In this document: positions 9,093 to 16,357 of the stretch, piece after piece | Numbering within the stretch: position 1 is the first letter of the stretch | Layout: the number at the start of each line of letters is the position of its first letter | Source of the DNA: Hohaiivirga sp031546825 | GTDB taxonomy: Bacteria; Pseudomonadota; Alphaproteobacteria; Rhizobiales; Beijerinckiaceae | Direction: 5' to 3' | Assembly: GCA_031546825.1 (NCBI GenBank) | Contig: JAVBJU010000003.1 | Coordinates: forward strand, 62,001-126,000 | DNA length: 64,000 nt | Translations under genes and position numbers: made by a program | Notes under the pieces: generated by a model | Database searches by the model: none | What the model was told of the DNA's origin: nothing | What the model saw: the letters and a program-made list of their open reading frames with translations, nothing else

Positions 9093-9119
9093 CAAATTCA
9101 AGTTTTCGCGCTTCTATAT
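9088..9119 (+). promoter_or_regulatory. Promoter-like hexamers before the candidate RNA
   Basis: CTTGAC at 9088-9093 and CTATAT at 9114-9119 match the two halves of the rhizobial housekeeping promoter consensus exactly. The 20-base spacer is longer than the preferred 17, so the pair may be weak or need an activator. Confidence 0.4.
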
Positions 9120-9149
9120 ACCAAGACACCAGCGTTGGAGGTTAGAAAA

Positions 9150-9182
9150 ATGACTCCGCCGGAAGATAGTCAAAGGCAGTAA
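9150..9182 (+). CDS. Ten-codon reading frame inside the candidate RNA
   Basis: An ATG follows a GGAGG ribosome site by about nine bases and opens a frame reading MTPPEDSQRQ before TAA. It is followed at once by an 8-bp hairpin, an arrangement seen in leader peptides. However, no gene follows on this strand and no single amino acid is enriched, so a classical attenuator is not supported. It may be a small protein or chance. Confidence 0.25.
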   Translation: MTPPEDSQRQ

Positions 9183-9302
9183 TGCCAGTTGTCGCAATGA
9201 CAACTGAAGTAAGCCTTTCTCTCAAGACAATTTGAAGACTTGTCCGGTTATTCCGGTATTCATAGCGCACATAAGGTGTGTGGCTGCTTGACAGCCAATA
9301 TT

Positions 9303-9337
9303 GGCCCCCGCATCTCAGGATCGAGGGCCTTTTTTTA
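9303..9337 (+). terminator. Intrinsic terminator of the candidate RNA
   Basis: GGCCC at 9303-9307 pairs with GGGCC at 9325-9329, extended by two more pairs around one mismatch, and is followed by a run of eight T. Confidence 0.7.
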
Positions 9338-9422
9338 TTCATCCATTCTCTGGCTTCCGTGCGTTTTTACGCACGCAGTAATTTGTTCGGCGTGGCTATG
9401 CAAACATCGGAAGTTTTGCCCT

Positions 9423-10181
9423 TCACGCTTTTCCTTGTTGCCCCCGATGCGTTTCGCCCGGCTCGGCTGTGCCCAACGCTTCGCTTTCTTGCCAGCGCAG
9501 CCTGAGCAAGCGTCGGTTGTAGGCGAGGTGGATCGACATGGCGTCGCGGGCGGCTTCCTGGTCGCGATTGGCGATGGCTTGCACGATATCGCGGTGGGCA
9601 ATGATGGTGTCGCGGGACAGGGCGCGATGGGTCTCGTCCATGACCATTGTCAGTGCGGAATGGATGATAGGCAGGAGGCGCGGCACGACCAGGTTCTTGC
9701 TCGACATGGCAATGGCGGTATGCAGCGCGATGTCCTTATGCAGATATTCCTCTCCGGCCAGAATAAGATCTTCCGTTTCAGCGCATAGGGTTTTGATTTC
9801 GGCGATCTCTTCGTCGGTGGCGTTTTTGGCGGCCCACGCGGCAATCGGCGGCTCAAGAATGACCCGGATGGCGAGCAGGTCTTTATTCAATTGGCGCTTA
9901 TCAGTGATGAAGGTCAGTCCCAGCGGGTCATCTGCGATGCCGGTTTGATCGGCGACGTACATTCCGGAGCCCTGGCGAATTTGCACGATATTGCGCGAGG
10001 CAAGTGCCTTCATCGCTTCGCGGAGGGTGCCGCGCCCGACATTGAGCATTTCAGCAAATGCCGTTTCATTGGGCAGCTTGTCGCCTTCCGTCAACTCACG
10101 GTCGATGATGTATTGGATGATCTGCTCTGCCGCTCTGTCGGGCAGCGTTCTGTTTGCTGCCTGCTCGTGATCGTCGCTCAT
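9423..10181 (-). CDS. FCD-type GntR family transcriptional regulator
   Basis: A 252-residue regulator of the FadR subfamily: an N-terminal winged helix-turn-helix (about 12-75, with NETAFAEMLNVGRGTLREAMKAL) and a C-terminal all-helical FCD ligand domain (about 100-225) with His residues that could bind a metal. Such proteins repress sugar-acid or organic-acid genes and release DNA on binding the substrate. It is transcribed away from the operon starting at 10616. The intergenic region holds two palindromes of the spacing expected for this family, so it very probably controls that operon and itself. Confidence 0.9.
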   Translation of the reverse strand: MSDDHEQAANRTLPDRAAEQIIQYIIDRELTEGDKLPNETAFAEMLNVGRGTLREAMKALASRNIVQIRQGSGMYVADQTGIADDPLGLTFITDKRQLNKDLLAIRVILEPPIAAWAAKNATDEEIAEIKTLCAETEDLILAGEEYLHKDIALHTAIAMSSKNLVVPRLLPIIHSALTMVMDETHRALSRDTIIAHRDIVQAIANRDQEAARDAMSIHLAYNRRLLRLRWQESEALGTAEPGETHRGQQGKA

Positions 10182-10271
10182 CGGGTTCTCCTAGCCACAC
10201 ATCCCGAATAGCACGTCGGCTCTCGCGATCAATCGCCGATATTATGGCGGAACGGGACAGGCGACAACCTT

Positions 10272-10290
10272 AAATTCATGTGATGAATTT
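10272..10290. promoter_or_regulatory. Operator palindrome 1 (near the regulator gene)
   Basis: AAATTCAT-GTG-ATGAATTT is a perfect 8-3-8 inverted repeat, 91 bases upstream of the regulator's start. It shares spacing and most half-site bases with the second palindrome at 10411. This is the pattern expected for a FadR-type dimer; binding is inferred. Confidence 0.6.
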
Positions 10291-10405
10291 TAAGAAGAAC
10301 AAAACTCATAGCGCTAGCATTTCGCTGACTGGGTCGAGTTTTTTGGGTTTTTTTCGTGGCTTTTCTGGGAATCTCGGCCGTCTCTGAAAATATCATGCAG
10401 AAATA

Positions 10406-10429
10406 TTGACAAAGTCATATGATGACTTT
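10406..10429 (+). promoter_or_regulatory. Promoter element overlapped by operator palindrome 2
   Basis: TTGACA at 10406-10411 is a strong -35 candidate. Its last base begins AAAGTCAT-ATG-ATGACTTT (10411-10429), a second perfect 8-3-8 inverted repeat. A repressor bound here would cover the space between -35 and the -10 region (AATAAT near 10433, rather far), blocking transcription of the plus-strand operon. Confidence 0.65.
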
Positions 10430-10615
10430 AGCAATAATAGCGCTGTAGCCGCTGAGCTTGGCGCGCATGGAATTTTTTATTGAGGCTTCACACCATTCGC
10501 CTTGAGCAGAAACCGAAGGTTTTTAGGACGTCTGGGCTTTACCGATTGCTGTTTTCGTCTCCCGTCATCTGAATGCGCCTTGCTCCGATTTCCCAAATTG
10601 CGAAGGAGATCCCCG

Positions 10616-11728
10616 ATGAAGATCAAGTCACTCAAGCCTTTCATCCTGCATATCCCCGTTTCCAAGGGGCAAATCGGCGATTCAACCCACACCATCACCC
10701 ATTGGGGGATGCCGGGTGTCAGGATCGAGACCGATGATGGGCTGGTTGGATATGGGCACACCGGGACGCACGCGGATATCGTGACGGATCGCCTGATCAC
10801 CACCATCATTACCGATGTATTCGGGCCGATGCTGCTGGGGGAGGACCCGCGCGAGGTGCGTCATCTCCATCGCAAGATGCTGCGCAGCTCGACCAATATC
10901 TGGGTGGGACGCGGCGGTCTGATGCAAATGGCGCTTTCCGCAATCGATATCGCCTTGTGGGACCTCAAGGCAAAGAAGGCGGGCGAGCCGTTGTGGCGGC
11001 TGTTCGGCGGTTCCGGCAAGGCGCGGGTTTCGGCATACAACACCGATTGCGGCTGGCTGGTGCGCGACACGGCAGAGCTTGTCGATGATTGCAAGAAGAT
11101 GATCTTCGAGGAGGGCTTTGGGGCCATCAAGATGAAGATTGGCAAGCCCGACCCAAAAGAAGACATGCTGCGCATCGAAGCTGTGCGCAAGGCGATTGGT
11201 AACGATGCAAAACTGATGGTCGATGCTAATGCGAAATGGGATATCGCCACGGCCAAGCAATATGGTCCACGCCTGGCGGAATTCGACATTACATGGTTCG
11301 AGGAGCCGCTGTGGCATGATGATGTGGCGAGCCATAAGCAGCTCAGCCAATGCATGACCACGCCCATCGCCCTTGGCGAACTGCTCTATCATTTCGATGC
11401 CTTCAAGGAGTTCGTCCTTGCCGGTGCCGTTGATTTTCTACAGCCCGATGCCACCCGTTGTGGCGGACTCACTGCGGTGTGGGAAATCGCTGATCTTGGG
11501 GCGGCATTCAACTTGCCGGTCACGCCGCATCACGGCGACATGATGCAGGCTCAACTGCACCTGGTGATGGCGCATCCGGCCTGTTCGCTCCTCGAATACA
11601 TTCCATGGACACTCGATTGTTTCGAACATCCCGTCTCCGTTCGCGATGGATTCTATGACACCCCGCAAGAGCCGGGTGCAGGCACAACCCTGCGTCGAGA
11701 GACGCTCGAACGTTTCAACGTATTGTAA
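10616..11728 (+). CDS. Enolase-superfamily acid-sugar dehydratase (mandelate racemase group)
   Basis: A 370-residue enzyme of the mandelate racemase/muconate lactonizing group. A capping domain is followed by a barrel with the KMK base motif (Lys172/Lys174), metal ligands near Asp203, Glu229 and Glu255, Asp278 and the second base near His305-His306. Family members abstract a proton next to a carboxylate and usually dehydrate aldonic or uronic acids to 2-keto-3-deoxy acids. The start at 10616 has a clear GAAGGAG site. It is the first gene of the repressor-controlled operon. The substrate cannot be read from the sequence; neighbouring polyol-acid dehydrogenases suggest a hexonate such as an idonate or gluconate isomer. 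Confidence 0.85.
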   Translation: MKIKSLKPFILHIPVSKGQIGDSTHTITHWGMPGVRIETDDGLVGYGHTGTHADIVTDRLITTIITDVFGPMLLGEDPREVRHLHRKMLRSSTNIWVGRGGLMQMALSAIDIALWDLKAKKAGEPLWRLFGGSGKARVSAYNTDCGWLVRDTAELVDDCKKMIFEEGFGAIKMKIGKPDPKEDMLRIEAVRKAIGNDAKLMVDANAKWDIATAKQYGPRLAEFDITWFEEPLWHDDVASHKQLSQCMTTPIALGELLYHFDAFKEFVLAGAVDFLQPDATRCGGLTAVWEIADLGAAFNLPVTPHHGDMMQAQLHLVMAHPACSLLEYIPWTLDCFEHPVSVRDGFYDTPQEPGAGTTLRRETLERFNVL

Positions 11729-11759
11729 AACAACGCTAATTATCTAGCTGGAGACCGTT

Positions 11760-12725
11760 ATGAAGATCGTCGTTTCAGATTGTGATCACGCCCATTTTGA
11801 GCCGGAAACCAAGGTATTTGCCGAGGCCGGACTCGAGTGGAAACTGCTTCAGTGCAAAACTGAAGATGACCTGATCCGTGAAGGCAAGGGCGTCAACATT
11901 TTCATCACCCAATACGCCCCATTCACCCGCCGGGTAATTGAAACGCTGTCGCCTGACATCAAGCAGGTGATCCGTTACGGCGTTGGCTACAATACAGTTG
12001 ACACCGTTGCCGCCGAGGAATTCGGTGTGCAGGTTTGCAATGTTCCCGACTATTCCACGCACGAGGTTTCCGACCACACCCTCGCGCTGATGATGGCATT
12101 GACCCGCAAGGTCTTGCACACCAACAATCTCGTGAAAAGCGGCACCTGGGACTACACCAAGAGCATTCCGATCTACCGCCTCGCCGAGCAGACCGTCTCG
12201 GTCATCGGCTTCGGACGCAATGGCCGTATGTTCGCCCAGAAAGTGAGCGCCATCGGCTGTAAGGTTTTGGCCTATGATCCCTGGTATAAGCCGCAGCCCG
12301 GTGATGAAGGGCTTGCCACCATGGTCCCGCTCGAGACCGCCATTCGTGAAGCGGATATTCTGGTGATGGCGTGCCCCCTGACCGACGGCACACGTGACAT
12401 CATTTCGGATGCCGCCTTCAACATGATGAAGCCCAGCGCTTACCTCGTGAACACCGCCCGTGGCGGCGTCGTCAACGAAGCCGCCCTCGACCGAGCGCTG
12501 ACTGCTGGCAAGATTGCCGGTGCGGGTGTGGACGTGGGTGAGGTTGAGCCGATTCCGATGTCTTCTCCGCTCTACCGCCACGACAACTGCATCATCACCC
12601 CACATCTCGCCTGGTATTCGGAGGCGTCTTCGCTTGAGCTGAAACGTAAGGTGGCCGAAGAGGCCGTACGTTTAAGCCGTGGTGAGAAGGTTCACTATCC
12701 AGTCAATACGCCGAAGAAGCGCTGA
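11760..12725 (+). CDS. D-isomer-specific 2-hydroxyacid dehydrogenase
   Basis: A 321-residue NAD(P)-dependent dehydrogenase of the phosphoglycerate dehydrogenase/C-terminal-binding-protein type. It has a GFGRNG nucleotide-binding motif at 150-155 and catalytic Arg234 (NTARGG), Glu near 261-263 and His282 (TPHLAWYS). It interconverts a 2-hydroxy acid and a 2-keto acid in the cytoplasm. It follows the dehydratase gene after 31 bases with its own GGAG site, so it probably handles a keto acid of the same pathway. Confidence 0.88.
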   Translation: MKIVVSDCDHAHFEPETKVFAEAGLEWKLLQCKTEDDLIREGKGVNIFITQYAPFTRRVIETLSPDIKQVIRYGVGYNTVDTVAAEEFGVQVCNVPDYSTHEVSDHTLALMMALTRKVLHTNNLVKSGTWDYTKSIPIYRLAEQTVSVIGFGRNGRMFAQKVSAIGCKVLAYDPWYKPQPGDEGLATMVPLETAIREADILVMACPLTDGTRDIISDAAFNMMKPSAYLVNTARGGVVNEAALDRALTAGKIAGAGVDVGEVEPIPMSSPLYRHDNCIITPHLAWYSEASSLELKRKVAEEAVRLSRGEKVHYPVNTPKKR

Positions 12726-12841
12726 AGAGAGGGGGCATATGAGACGCCCTTCACTGTAGTTTTCTTTGTTGCGCAATGTTTTGCTTGGTCGCCGGTCCAC
12801 TTGAAACGTGCGATTATTGCAATAACCGGTATACGCGTTCG

Positions 12842-12907
12842 GGAGGGCTTGGTGCCCTCCTGCCACTGAAAGAGCTGTCGGGAGCCCCCAAAAATGGGGG
12901 GGGCTCC
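12842..12907. repeat. Two hairpins in the long gap inside the sugar-acid operon
   Basis: The 320-base gap between the hydroxyacid dehydrogenase and the transporter holds a perfect 7-bp hairpin (12842-12848 with 12854-12860) and a G/C-rich 9-bp hairpin (12881-12889 with 12899-12907). Neither has a T-run, so they look more like mRNA-stabilising or repeat elements than terminators. Upstream, about 12775-12825 resembles a degenerate copy of the palindrome at 16300-16350. No gene is visible in the gap. Confidence 0.5.
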
Positions 12908-13045
12908 GAGACCCGGGGGAAATACCAACAAGTCATTCGTACCGATGATTTTTACGGCTGAAGGCCGAGTACGCCCAACCTTTTTTCCCATGAAGACCCG
13001 TTCGCATGATGACCACAAAGTTCTTGCTTTTTGAAGGAGCATCAC

Positions 13046-14374
13046 ATGTCCGAAATACAAGGGATTATCTCCGATAAACCACTGGCAGAAACCGATGAGC
13101 GCGCCCGAATATACCGTAAGGTGATGTTCCGCATCGTCCCGTTTCTGTTCCTGTGTTACATCCTCGCCTATCTCGACCGCGTGAATGTTGGCTTCGCCAA
13201 GCTGCAGATGTTGACCGATTTGCATATGAGCGAAGTGGCCTACGGCACTGGTGCCGGTATCTTTTTTCTGGCTTATTTTCTATTCGAAGTTCCGTCCAAC
13301 CTCTTAATGCATAAGGTGGGTGCGCGGATCTGGATTGCGCGTATCATGTTCACTTGGGGTATCATCTCCATCTGCATGATGTTCGTGCGCTCGGAAATGT
13401 GGTTCTATATTTTGCGCTTCTTGCTTGGAGCGGCTGAGGCCGGATTTTATCCCGGCGTGATTTACTATCTGTCGAACTGGTTTCCGTCATCCCGCCGTGC
13501 CCGCGTGATGGGTGGTTTCTATCTTGCCTTGCCGGTTGCGGGCATGATCGGAAACCCGATTTCCGGCGCTATCATGGAATACTTCCATGGCATGAATGGC
13601 ATGAGAAACTGGGAATGGCTGTTCCTGATCGAGGGAATTCCCTCGGTGATTGTTGGTATTTGGACTTGGTTCTTCCTCGATGATTCCGTCGAAAAGGCCA
13701 AATGGCTGACGAACCATGAAAAAGAAATCATCATCTCTGATTTGAAAAAGGAAACCGGCAATATTGCGTCGCATAGCGTCCGTTCAGGGTTTTCCAATCC
13801 GTTCGTTTGGTATCTGTCGCTGATCTACCTGCTGATGGTCATGGGAACGTCTGCCTTCGACTACTGGCTGCCTTCGCTCATCAAGGATATCGGTTTCGCC
13901 TCATCGGGTAAGATAGGCCTGATTGCTGCGCTCCCGAATATTTTGGCCATCGTCGCCATGCTTGTCGTGACAGCCTCTTCGGACGCGTTTCAGGAACGGC
14001 GCTGGCACGTGGCGCTCTGCTGTGTGGCGGGTGCCATCGGTCTGACTGGCAGTGCGCTCATGGGCCATAATGCAGTGTTCTCAATTGGCTTCCTGTGCTT
14101 GAGCCTCATGGGTCTCAGGGCTGCGGCTCCGGTGTTCTGGACATTGCCATCGGTGTTTCTCACCGGCATCGCCTCGGCGGCAGGCATCGCTGTCATCAAT
14201 TCCGTTGGTAACCTTGCAGGCTATCTGTCGCCAACCCTGATCGGCTTCATCAAGGACCAAACCGGTTCCACTTCCGCAGCCCTCTATATCATCTCGGGTT
14301 GCCAGATTTTGGCAGCCATCTTGATCCTTAATGCCGGGCGGATGATTGCTGCCGCAGAACGCAAGAACCGTTGA
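13046..14374 (+). CDS. MFS transporter, anion:cation symporter family
   Basis: A 442-residue major facilitator protein with about twelve membrane segments. The first-helix motif YILAYLDRVNVGFAKLQM is characteristic of the ACS family, whose members import glucarate, galactonate, tartrate, phthalate and other organic acids with protons. The start at 13046 follows a GAAGGAG site. Lying inside the operon, it is the likely uptake system for the acid that the dehydratase uses. Confidence 0.9.
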   Translation: MSEIQGIISDKPLAETDERARIYRKVMFRIVPFLFLCYILAYLDRVNVGFAKLQMLTDLHMSEVAYGTGAGIFFLAYFLFEVPSNLLMHKVGARIWIARIMFTWGIISICMMFVRSEMWFYILRFLLGAAEAGFYPGVIYYLSNWFPSSRRARVMGGFYLALPVAGMIGNPISGAIMEYFHGMNGMRNWEWLFLIEGIPSVIVGIWTWFFLDDSVEKAKWLTNHEKEIIISDLKKETGNIASHSVRSGFSNPFVWYLSLIYLLMVMGTSAFDYWLPSLIKDIGFASSGKIGLIAALPNILAIVAMLVVTASSDAFQERRWHVALCCVAGAIGLTGSALMGHNAVFSIGFLCLSLMGLRAAAPVFWTLPSVFLTGIASAAGIAVINSVGNLAGYLSPTLIGFIKDQTGSTSAALYIISGCQILAAILILNAGRMIAAAERKNR

Positions 14375-14450
14375 CCTCATCCCTCATGCCATGCCGGAAC
14401 TTTGTGTCTGGCATGGCACCAAAGCACAGGCTAAATTCCCAGGAGATAAC

Positions 14451-15467
14451 ATGAAAGCCCTCGTTTATACCGGACCGTGCAAAGTCGAAGTTCGCGACCT
14501 GCCGGAGCCAGCCGCGCGCGCCGGGGCCGTCAAGCTGCGTATGCGCTTTTGCGGCATTTGTGGCTCGGATATCGGTATTTTTGCCGGCAAGCATCCGCGC
14601 GCCAAAGCCCCGCTCATTCTTGGCCACGAGTTTGTAGGCGTCGTCGAAGAAGGTGGCTCTGGCCGTTTCAAAAAAGGCGACCGCGTTACGGCCTATCCGC
14701 TGATCACCTGCGGTGAGTGTCTGCCGTGCCGCACCGGCTCGCCCCATGTATGCAAGACGCTCAATCTGGTCGGCATCGACAAGGATGGCGGCATGGCAGA
14801 AACCGCCTGGATTGATGAGGACATGCTGTTCAAGGTTGGCGACGGGCTTTCCGATAAAGTGGCCGCGTTGATTGAGCCGCTAGCGGTCATCGTGCGCTCG
14901 TTGCATCAGGCACGGTTCAATATTCTAGATTCCGCAGTGGTGACGGGGGCAGGGCCCATCGGCTTGCTGACCGCAATTGTGCTGCGCAACAGTGGCGCAT
15001 CTCGCATTATCATCTCGGATATCGATGAGGCCCGGCTTGCCATTTGTCGCACCTTCGGTTTCGAGACCGTGGATATTGGCAAGAAAAACCTCATCGATTA
15101 CGTCAATGAAGCGACCAACGGTGATGGTGTCGATGTGGTGTTCGAATGCAGCGGCGCGGAAAGCACGGCGCTTGAAATGACCAAACTCGCCCGCGTCGGC
15201 GGCACGATCTGCATGACCGGCGTCCACAAGGCTCCCCATGCGGTCAATCTTCTCGACTTGAATTTCAAGGAACAACTCCTGATCGGCACCCGCGTCTATA
15301 CCAAACGCGAGTTCGAGCAGACCGTCGCCTATGCTGAAACGATTGCAGATGAACTCGAGAAGCTCGTGACGCATGTCGTGCCGCTGTCGAAAGCGGAAAA
15401 TGTATTCGCAATGATTGCAGATCCGGCGCAGGCGACCATGAAAGTTCTGGTTGATTGCACGAAGTGA
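14451..15467 (+). CDS. Zinc-dependent alcohol (polyol-acid) dehydrogenase
   Basis: A 338-residue medium-chain dehydrogenase. Catalytic-zinc candidates are Cys37 (CGICGSD) and His59-Glu60 (GHE); four structural-zinc cysteines lie at 87, 90, 93 and 101. A Rossmann domain follows, with GAGPIG. Relatives include sorbitol, L-idonate 5- and L-galactonate 5-dehydrogenases, which fits the acid-sugar context. The ATG at 14451 has an AGGAG site. It is followed after 13 bases by a short-chain dehydrogenase; the two could carry out opposite oxidation and reduction steps on a keto-acid intermediate, as in idonate catabolism. Specificity is inferred. Confidence 0.88.
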   Translation: MKALVYTGPCKVEVRDLPEPAARAGAVKLRMRFCGICGSDIGIFAGKHPRAKAPLILGHEFVGVVEEGGSGRFKKGDRVTAYPLITCGECLPCRTGSPHVCKTLNLVGIDKDGGMAETAWIDEDMLFKVGDGLSDKVAALIEPLAVIVRSLHQARFNILDSAVVTGAGPIGLLTAIVLRNSGASRIIISDIDEARLAICRTFGFETVDIGKKNLIDYVNEATNGDGVDVVFECSGAESTALEMTKLARVGGTICMTGVHKAPHAVNLLDLNFKEQLLIGTRVYTKREFEQTVAYAETIADELEKLVTHVVPLSKAENVFAMIADPAQATMKVLVDCTK

Positions 15468-15480
15468 GATGGGAAATAAA

Positions 15481-16239
15481 ATGAAACTCTTTGATTTAAC
15501 GGGCAAAAAAGCCATCGTCACCGGCGCGACCCGTGGTCTTGGCCTCGGCATGGCCGAGGGATTGATGGAAGCGGGCGCTGAAGTCGTGGTTTGCGGCAGT
15601 TCCGACAAGGCTCAGGAAATTGCCCAAGGCTTCAAGGCTCGTGGCTTTAAGTGCCACGGCGTTTCGCTAGATCTTGCCGATGCCAAGGCGCGCGCCGCTG
15701 GGTTCGACAAGGCGCTCGCCTTGCTCGGTGGCCGTATCGACATTCTCGTTAACGCGGCTGGCATCCAGCGCCGCCATGCTGCCGAGAAATTCCCCGCGGA
15801 AGATTGGGGGGATGTGATCGAGGTGAACCTCACGGCAGTCTTTGATCTATGCCAGCGCGCCGGGCTAAAAATGCTTGAGCAGGGCGGGGGCAAGATCATC
15901 AATATTGCCTCGCTTCTCAGCTATTTCGGTGGCTTCACCGTGCCAGCTTACGCAGCGAGCAAGGGCGGCGTGGCTCAGCTTACCAAAGCGCTTGCCAATG
16001 AATGGGCGTCAAAGGGCATCAACGTGAATGCCATCGCGCCCGGTTACATGGCAACCGACATGAACACAGCCCTTCTTGCCGACGAGGGGCGCAATAAGGA
16101 AATCTCCGCCCGTATTCCACAGCATCGCTGGGGAACGGGCGAAGACATGAAGGGGCCGGTTATCTTTCTTGCCTCCAAGGCTTCGGATTACCTCAACGGC
16201 ACCACCATCCTGGTGGATGGCGGCTATCTCGGGCGGTAA
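15481..16239 (+). CDS. Short-chain dehydrogenase (gluconate 5-dehydrogenase/KduD-like)
   Basis: A 252-residue classical SDR with TGATRGLG at 14-21, NAAG at 91-94 and catalytic Ser144, Tyr157 and Lys161 (YAASK). The closest functional classes by eye are gluconate 5-dehydrogenase and 2-deoxy-gluconate 3-dehydrogenase. It is the last gene of the operon, before a strong terminator. In-frame ATG codons also occur at 15469 and upstream; 15481 is chosen because the family N-terminus (LFDLTGKKAIVTG) begins there. Confidence 0.88.
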   Translation: MKLFDLTGKKAIVTGATRGLGLGMAEGLMEAGAEVVVCGSSDKAQEIAQGFKARGFKCHGVSLDLADAKARAAGFDKALALLGGRIDILVNAAGIQRRHAAEKFPAEDWGDVIEVNLTAVFDLCQRAGLKMLEQGGGKIINIASLLSYFGGFTVPAYAASKGGVAQLTKALANEWASKGINVNAIAPGYMATDMNTALLADEGRNKEISARIPQHRWGTGEDMKGPVIFLASKASDYLNGTTILVDGGYLGR

Positions 16240-16251
16240 TTATTGAGGCAT

Positions 16252-16287
16252 AAAAAAACCGGGGCGCTCATGGAGGCCCCGGTTTTT
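16252..16287. terminator. Bidirectional intrinsic terminator
   Basis: An A-run, a GC-rich stem (CCGGGGC pairing with GCCCCGG) and a T-run form a symmetric terminator between the convergent SDR and TRAP genes, so it can stop transcription from both sides. Confidence 0.9.
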
Positions 16288-16299
16288 TGTTGGTTGTTT

Positions 16300-16350
16300 T
16301 AGAGCAAGGCGCGTTTAACCGGTGATCCACTTAAAACGCGCGTTACTCTA
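16300..16350. repeat. Intergenic palindromic repeat of rhizobial type
   Basis: A 51-base imperfect palindrome begins TAGAGCAAGGCGCG and ends CGCGCGTTACTCTA; the arms match at about 15 of 18 positions around a centre containing AACCGGTGATCC. It resembles the AGAGC-bounded intergenic palindromes common in Hyphomicrobiales genomes. It ends eight bases from the TRAP gene's stop. Confidence 0.55.
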
Positions 16351-16357
16351 GTTGACC

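Larger units (their letters stand above)
9126..9337 (+). ncRNA. Candidate structured small RNA with its own terminator
   Basis: Between promoter-like hexamers and an intrinsic terminator lies about 210 bases with no plus-strand gene downstream. It contains a perfect 8-bp hairpin (9186-9193 with 9199-9206, loop GCAAT), a perfect 5-bp hairpin (9282-9286 with 9292-9296), further short inverted repeats (near 9243-9256 and 9268-9280) and a short reading frame at 9150-9182. I do not see the conserved SRP RNA or tmRNA sequences and cannot assign a family. Exact ends are estimates. It could be a trans-acting small RNA, a dual-function RNA, or an orphaned leader. Confidence 0.5.

Noticed and set aside
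9142..9342. Minus-strand 66-codon frame across the candidate small RNA
   Set aside because: It lies over the terminator and hairpins in antisense, with no convincing ribosome site or domain.
11775..12605. Minus-strand 276-codon frame over the hydroxyacid dehydrogenase
   Set aside because: Antisense to a gene with all catalytic motifs intact; the product has no recognisable domain.
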